From positions 1-64,000 of the forward strand of contig NZ_JAFCLP010000021.1 of the NCBI RefSeq assembly GCF_018129405.1: DNA of 64,000 bases. Reading direction: 5' to 3'. Under the pieces are notes generated by a model. That model searched no databases, had not been told where the DNA came from, and saw only the letters and a program-made list of their open reading frames with translations. This document shows positions 62,643 to 64,000 of the stretch, in pieces. Both the position numbers and the translations under genes were made by a program. This stretch comes from Bradyrhizobium iriomotense (lineage in GTDB: Bacteria; Pseudomonadota; Alphaproteobacteria; Rhizobiales; Xanthobacteraceae). Position 1 is the first letter of the stretch, and each line of letters starts with the position of its first letter.

Positions 62643-63305
62643 ATGCGCTGCTCAGACGTTTTGCTCTGCGGCTCGACGCCCTGGGTTGAAGCCGCCGGCT
62701 ATCTCGCATCTCTTCTCGTCTTCGCCTCGTTTTGCATGAGGACAATGCTCCCGCTCAGGATCGCGGCCATCTTGAGCAATGTCGCGTTCATCGCATACGC
62801 GTTCTTCGACGGCTTGTATCCAATCCTCATCCTTCACTCGGTTCTGCTGCCTCTTAACGTCGTCCGAACAGTCCAAATGCTTCGCGTCAGGCGAATTGTG
62901 GAGCAAGCATCCAAGGGCGAATTCACAACCGAACCGCTATGCCCGTTCATGAAAGTGGCGACGTGGAAGGCCGGAGAGATCATTTTCAGGCAAGGCGATT
63001 ACGCCGATCGCATCTATCTGCTTGCAAAGGGAAGCGTACGCCTGAATGAAATCGATCTCGTTCTGGGGGCGGGAGAGCTCTTCGGGGAAATTGGCGTCTT
63101 CTCGACGGCACACGCGCGCACCCAGACGGCTCAGGCAATTTCCGACGTCGAGCTGCTCTGGCTCACCGAGGGGGAGTTCGCCCAGGTGTGCCATGCAAAT
63201 CCTGCCCTGGCTTTCCACTTCCTGAAGCTGTCGATCAACCGCCTGCTGGCCAACACGGGACGCCACCTGTCCACGCGGCGCCTCAAGCCGGCAGTCTTGC
63301 GCTGA
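62643..63305 (+). CDS. Membrane-anchored cyclic-nucleotide-binding protein
   Basis: A 220-aa protein. The N-terminal about 80 residues have three hydrophobic helices (AAGYLASLLVFASFCM, LPLRIAAILSNVAFIAYAFF, YPILILHSVLLPLNVV). The rest is a Crp-like cNMP-binding barrel with WKAGEIIFRQGDYADRIYLLAKGSVRL and the phosphate-cassette-like AGELFGEIGVFSTAHARTQTAQA. There is no DNA-binding HTH. ATG 62643 is preferred over a GTG at 62601 because GGAAGG lies 8 nt upstream. It may bind cAMP at the membrane; the island's predicted adenylyl cyclase is 8 kb away. Confidence 0.85.
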   Translation: MRCSDVLLCGSTPWVEAAGYLASLLVFASFCMRTMLPLRIAAILSNVAFIAYAFFDGLYPILILHSVLLPLNVVRTVQMLRVRRIVEQASKGEFTTEPLCPFMKVATWKAGEIIFRQGDYADRIYLLAKGSVRLNEIDLVLGAGELFGEIGVFSTAHARTQTAQAISDVELLWLTEGEFAQVCHANPALAFHFLKLSINRLLANTGRHLSTRRLKPAVLR

Positions 63306-63325
63306 CTTTGGCGCCGCGTGCTCGC

Positions 63326-63613
63326 TTAGCGACAGACATACGCTCCATTTACCAGCACGCGGACGCAAGCTGGCGTCGCCACGGCGGCTCCCACAGCCGC
63401 TGCACCTACGGCAGCTCCACCCACGACCGCGCGGCGCGTTGTTCGACGCGCAACGCCGGCAGCGCTCACAGGGGTGGCTGGTCGCCCTACCCTCGCCTGC
63501 GCACTGTCGACGGAGAATGACAGACCACGCTCCGGCGACCATTGCACGGAGCTGATCGCGGTGCAGACAACAATGGCCGCTCCAAACCAGCACTTTCTGT
63601 AGGGGTATTTCAT
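63326..63613 (-). CDS. Small exported protein of Bradyrhizobium type
   Basis: A 95-aa protein with a strong AAGGAGG site 5 nt before its ATG. A signal-anchor stretch (FGAAIVVCTAISSVQW) is followed by an Arg-rich segment, a Gly/Ala-rich hydrophobic run (AVVGGAAVGAAAVGAAVA) and a C-terminal C-x-R-V-L-V-N-G-x-Y-x-C-R motif with two Cys. It looks like the small uncharacterised exported proteins frequent in this genus. Function is unknown. Confidence 0.7.
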   Translation of the reverse strand: MKYPYRKCWFGAAIVVCTAISSVQWSPERGLSFSVDSAQARVGRPATPVSAAGVARRTTRRAVVGGAAVGAAAVGAAVATPACVRVLVNGAYVCR

Positions 63614-63683
63614 AACGACCTCCTTTGCTTATATGAACCGCACGCCTCTGATCGCCTCCAGACTCTTGCAGAAGCTGCGGCGC

Positions 63684-64000
63684 TTACCGGCGCCGGGGCG
63701 GGAGCGGCCCCAAATCGCGCTGCCAAATCGTGCCACTGTCGAACTGAATGAGCATGCCATCCGGCGAATAGACCGCACTCTGATTGAATGCGTCGATCCA
63801 GATCCGGTTTGCGGGCCAGTACCAGTCGGGCCAGGCGCGGGATGGCTGCCCTGCCTCCGTCACGAGATTAATTTCAGTTCCGTTCTGGGTAATGTGAGCT
63901 GGGAGATTTCCCCGGCACATCTGAACGCATTTGTAGATGCCGGTGAGATTGATCGATTGAGCCGACAGAGGGGTTGGCGCAATCGCCATAGTCATCGCGG
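63684..64000 (-). CDS. Partial exported hypothetical protein
   Basis: The minus-strand frame stays open to the window end, so its start is probably outside. The visible sequence begins with the end of a signal peptide (MAIAPTPLSAQS), followed by INLTGIYKCVQMCRGN, with two nearby Cys, a middle Trp-rich part (AWPDWYWPANRIWID) and a basic end. It resembles small periplasmic lipocalin-like proteins of unknown function, but no family can be named. Confidence 0.6.
   Translation of the reverse strand, partial: AMTMAIAPTPLSAQSINLTGIYKCVQMCRGNLPAHITQNGTEINLVTEAGQPSRAWPDWYWPANRIWIDAFNQSAVYSPDGMLIQFDSGTIWQRDLGPLPPRRR

Overview
The window looks like a chromosomal segment of a Bradyrhizobium-type alphaproteobacterium (family Nitrobacteraceae). 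This is inferred from high GC, GTG starts, a DUF992 protein, rhizobial-type palindromic intergenic repeats, an AraC-type pobA regulator, and a two-subunit formate dehydrogenase like Methylobacterium FDH1. No 16S rRNA gene is present to confirm it.

Layout. 1-5.8 kb: aromatic catabolism (pobA with a divergent AraC regulator, pcaHG with a divergent LysR regulator) plus a NYN-domain protein. 5.8-11.6 kb: pncB, a membrane diguanylate cyclase and a large autotransporter. 11.6-17 kb: a TetR repressor facing a three-domain Aas-type phospholipid remodelling protein and a lipase-like hydrolase, with two 13-bp palindromic operators between them. 17-21.9 kb: a tricarballylate-type tcuA-esterase-tcuB operon with a divergent GntR regulator, then a YbaK deacylase. 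22-43 kb: a formate/molybdenum-tungsten supercluster. It holds NAD-linked formate dehydrogenase fdhBA, a PsiF-like protein, an oxalate/formate antiporter (oxlT), and a mobB-moeA-tusA-response regulator-kinase operon. A divergent fdhD-mobA pair follows. Next comes a tupA-moeA-like-moeA/PBP-flavin monooxygenase operon facing an HTH-PBP regulator. 43-46.7 kb: three solute-binding proteins from three transporter classes with no permeases, two of them separated by a dense palindromic repeat.

At 47101 lies an intact tRNA with anticodon CAT (probably tRNA-Ile2). Its 3' part is duplicated at 61263-61311, so about 14.1 kb (47178-61311) reads as an island integrated at the tRNA. The island carries a Tat-exported Mo hydroxylase (IorAB type), a heme-binding DUF3365 protein, a sensor kinase, a single-domain response regulator and a response regulator fused to an adenylyl cyclase, all co-directional and partly overlapping. 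It also has a MASE1 hybrid kinase with a NarL-type regulator, an OpgC-like membrane protein with a foreign C-terminal tail, a DUF992 protein and an XRE remnant. No integrase is visible. Host sequence resumes with a LuxR regulator, a membrane-anchored cNMP-binding protein and small exported proteins.

The strongest regulatory signal is upstream of oxlT: two GGACA-N3-TGTCC palindromes, an IHF-like site and a near-perfect sigma-54 promoter, directly after the genes for an NtrC-family regulator and its kinase. That regulator pair sits in one operon with cofactor genes needed by the formate dehydrogenase, so transport, cofactor supply and sensing appear linked.
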